Shown: positions 4,577 to 6,147 of the stretch, in pieces
Layout of the letters: every line of letters starts with the position of its first letter
Position numbering within the stretch: position 1 is the stretch's first letter
NCBI GenBank assembly: GCA_025928735.1
Contig: JAICIW010000142.1
Span: 1 to 6,147 of the forward strand
DNA: 6,147 nt
Reading direction: 5' to 3'
Source of the DNA: Rhodanobacteraceae bacterium
GTDB taxonomy: Bacteria > Pseudomonadota > Gammaproteobacteria > Xanthomonadales > Rhodanobacteraceae
Notes under the pieces: generated by a model
Told to the model about the DNA's origin: nothing
The model's database searches: none
What the model saw: only the letters and a program-made list of their open reading frames with translations
Made by a program: the position numbers and the translations under genes

Positions 4577-5742
4577 ACGACATGACGGCGAACACCGAAC
4601 CCGCACGCCTGTCGCGCCACGATCTGGCGCTGCGCGAGAAGGCACGGAAGCTGCTGGACCACGCGGACGTGCACATCGACGGCGACCGGCCCTGGGACCT
4701 GCAGGTCCACGACGAACGCGTGTTCGCACGCGCTTTCGCGCACGGATCACTCGGCCTTGGCGAGGCCTACATGGATGGCTGGTGGGACACGCCGTCACTG
4801 GATCAGTTTTTTTATCACGTGCTGGGCGCGCACCTAGACGAACAGCTGCGCGACTTCGACGCGTTGCGCGCGCACCTGCGCGCACGTTTCCTCAACATGC
4901 AGCGCGGCCGCAAGGCGTTCAAGATCGGCAAGGCGCACTACGACATAGGCAACGACCTGTTCACGAAGATGCTGGGCAAGCGGCTGGTGTATTCCTGCGG
5001 CTACTGGGCCAACGCCAACAATCTGGACGACGCCGAGGAAGCCAAGCTCGACCTCGTCTGCCGCAAGCTGCAATTGAAGCCCGGCATGAAGATCCTCGAC
5101 ATCGGCTGCGGCTGGGGCGAAGCACTGAAGTACGCCGCGGAGAAATACGGCGTGTCGGGTGTCGGCGTCACGGTGTCGGAACAGCAGGCGCAGTTCGCGC
5201 GCGAACTGTGCAAGGGCCTGCCCGTCGAAATACGCCTGCAGGATTACCGTGACGTCACGGAAAAGTTCGACGCGGTGTATTCGATCGGCATGTTCGAGCA
5301 CGTCGGCGGGAAGAACTACCGGACGTATTTCGAAGTCTGCAATCGCTGCCTGAAGGACGAAGGCCTGTCGGTGCTGCACTGCATCGGCACCAACGGGTCG
5401 CCCAGCCGCCCGGACCCGTGGATCGAGAAATACATCTTCCCCAATTCGATGATCCCGGCCGCTTCGCAGGTGACGCCCGCGCTGGAAAACCTGTTCGTGG
5501 TCGAGGACTGGCACAACTTCGGCACCGACTACGACAAGACGCTGATGGCGTGGCTGGCCAACTTCGATGCCGCGTGGCCGGAACTCACCGCGAACAACCC
5601 GCGCTACGACGAACGCTTCCGGCGCATGTGGCGCTACTACATCTGCGGTTCGGCCGCGACGTTCCGCACCCGCCGCGACCAGCTGTGGCAACTCACGCTG
5701 TCGCCCAACGGCGTGCCGGGCGGCTATCGCGTGCCGCGCTGA
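4573..5742 (+). CDS. cfa: Cyclopropane-fatty-acyl-phospholipid synthase
   Basis: The enzyme transfers a methylene group from S-adenosylmethionine to cis double bonds of phospholipid acyl chains at the inner membrane, making cyclopropane fatty acids that stiffen and protect the membrane. The product is 389 aa (E. coli Cfa is 382). The N-terminal lipid-binding domain includes GSLGLGEAYMDGWWD (58-72). The methyltransferase domain carries HYDIGNDLF (122-130), YSCGYW (140-145), the SAM motif LDIGCGWGEA (175-184) and FEHVG (241-245). It continues with HCIGTN (269-274), DPWIEKYIFPN (281-291) and FGTDYDKTLMAW (316-327). Residues expected for bicarbonate binding and catalysis are present: C142, E242, H269 and Y320, aligned from memory to E. 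coli C139, E239, H266 and Y317. The cysteine at E. coli 354 appears to be S360 here, with C358 nearby. The ATG overlaps the transporter stop as ATGA, making it the last gene of the fluoride operon. Confidence 0.96.
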   Translation: MNDMTANTEPARLSRHDLALREKARKLLDHADVHIDGDRPWDLQVHDERVFARAFAHGSLGLGEAYMDGWWDTPSLDQFFYHVLGAHLDEQLRDFDALRAHLRARFLNMQRGRKAFKIGKAHYDIGNDLFTKMLGKRLVYSCGYWANANNLDDAEEAKLDLVCRKLQLKPGMKILDIGCGWGEALKYAAEKYGVSGVGVTVSEQQAQFARELCKGLPVEIRLQDYRDVTEKFDAVYSIGMFEHVGGKNYRTYFEVCNRCLKDEGLSVLHCIGTNGSPSRPDPWIEKYIFPNSMIPAASQVTPALENLFVVEDWHNFGTDYDKTLMAWLANFDAAWPELTANNPRYDERFRRMWRYYICGSAATFRTRRDQLWQLTLSPNGVPGGYRVPR

Positions 5743-5744
5743 AG

Positions 5745-5837
5745 GTTCCTGCAGGCCACCGGTTGTGATACACAGTCCGCTCCAGGGATCATTGCAAGGC
5801 CGTTCGGGGTGGCCTGCATGCCAGACGATGCAGGAAC
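5745..5837. repeat. Inverted repeat in the cfa-regulator spacer reaching the regulator start codon
   Basis: TGCAGGCCACC (5750-5760) is a perfect 11-bp inverse of GGTGGCCTGCA (5808-5818). GTTCCTGCA (5745-5753) is also a perfect 9-bp inverse of TGCAGGAAC (5829-5837). Together the left arm GTTCCTGCAGGCCACC could pair with a right arm split by the 14-nt stretch at 5819-5832. The right arm covers the likely Shine-Dalgarno and the A of the ATG at 5818. It may be a folded 5' leader limiting translation of the regulator, the processed 3' end of the cfa message, or a dispersed repeat. Confidence 0.6.
5763..5792 (+). promoter_or_regulatory. Possible promoter of the winged-helix regulator gene
   Basis: TTGTGA (5763-5768) and GATCAT (5787-5792), each matching four of six consensus bases, are spaced by 18 nt and would start transcription near 5799. 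The -35 overlaps a small palindrome TGTG-ATA-CACA (5764-5774), a possible operator. The evidence is pattern only. Confidence 0.3.
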
Positions 5838-6147
5838 AAGGGAGTACCACAGCGGCGATTGCGTGATCCTGCCGGCCACGCGGCGCCTGCTGCGCGAAGG
5901 CGTGGACGTCGAGCTGGAGGCCAAGGTCTTCGACCTGATCCTGTTGCTGGTGCGCGACCATGCGCGCGCGCTCGGCAAGCAGGAACTGATCGAAAAGCTG
6001 TGGGGCCGGCGCCCGATCACCGACGCCGCGCTCAGCCAGTTGATCTACAAGGCGCGGCGCGCGTGCGGCGACGACGGCGAGCAGCAACGGGTGATCCGCA
6101 CCATCTACGCGCGTGGCCTGCAGTGGGTCGCGCCGGTGCGCTGCGTG
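5818..6147 (+). CDS. OmpR/CadC-type winged-helix transcriptional regulator, N-terminal part (3' end outside window)
   Basis: The first 110 residues are visible and the frame is open to the window end. They form a Trans_reg_C winged-helix DNA-binding domain (PF00486 type) starting almost at the N-terminus: YHSGDCVILPATRRL, then EAKVFDLILLLVRDHAR (34-50) and KQELIEKLWG (54-63). The recognition-helix region is TDAALSQLIYKARRACGDD (68-86), and the wing is VIRTIYARGLQWVAPV (92-107). There is no receiver domain before it, so it is not a classical response regulator. The arrangement resembles CadC-like regulators whose C-terminal sensory, membrane or TPR part would follow. The ATG at 5818 has GGGGTGG at 5806-5812; a GTG at 5809 is an alternative. 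It follows cfa by 75 nt in the same direction, but a possible promoter and an inverted repeat in the gap suggest separate control. Its target is unknown. Confidence 0.82.
   Translation, partial: MPDDAGTREYHSGDCVILPATRRLLREGVDVELEAKVFDLILLLVRDHARALGKQELIEKLWGRRPITDAALSQLIYKARRACGDDGEQQRVIRTIYARGLQWVAPVRCV

Noticed and set aside
5764..5779. TGTGA near the regulator as a CRP/Clp-type binding site
   Set aside because: The second half-site TCACA is missing at the required distance; only a short TGTG-ATA-CACA palindrome remains.
4834..6087. 417-codon open frame on the minus strand opposite cfa and the regulator
   Set aside because: It runs through two well-supported + strand genes and shows no domain; a codon-bias shadow.

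Overview
The window is high-GC DNA (about 65% by eye) with tightly packed, same-strand genes. Its MinC/MinD/MinE and CrcB proteins are easily recognised as gammaproteobacterial types, and the spacers hold dispersed palindromic repeats. Together this suggests a member of the Lysobacterales (Xanthomonadales), possibly Rhodanobacteraceae. That placement is an inference from style and repeat type, not from a search. All supported genes lie on the + strand.

Region 1 (1-1489) is the division-site locus minC (5'-truncated), minD and minE. MinD keeps its ATPase motifs and membrane-targeting tail and starts with TTG. MinE follows 10 nt after minD with a perfect Shine-Dalgarno that overlaps the minD stop.

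Region 2 (1490-2505) holds one small gene, a probable HExxH zinc-metalloprotease-like protein of unknown function (1740-2228). It sits between two clusters of dispersed palindromic repeats (about 1517-1718 and 2231-2430). The first cluster is bounded by a 23-24 nt inverted repeat and contains a strong internal hairpin.

Region 3 (2506-5742) is the most interesting part. A fluoride riboswitch (crcB RNA motif), with both hairpins and the pseudoknot visible, precedes crcB (Fluc fluoride channel). Three more genes follow, each overlapping the previous one by 4 nt: a DUF190 PII-like protein, a major facilitator transporter, and cyclopropane-fatty-acyl-phospholipid synthase (cfa). The arrangement implies one fluoride-responsive, translationally coupled operon. 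It would combine fluoride export, a possible PII-like sensor or regulator, a second transporter of unknown substrate, and a membrane-lipid modifying enzyme. A hairpin that competes with the riboswitch pseudoknot is a candidate expression platform.

Region 4 (5743-6147) starts with a 75-nt spacer containing an inverted repeat that reaches the start codon of the next gene. That gene encodes an OmpR/CadC-type winged-helix regulator and runs off the window end.

No tRNA, rRNA, CRISPR array, insertion sequence or prophage gene was seen. The long minus-strand open frames opposite minD, the transporter and cfa look like high-GC shadows.
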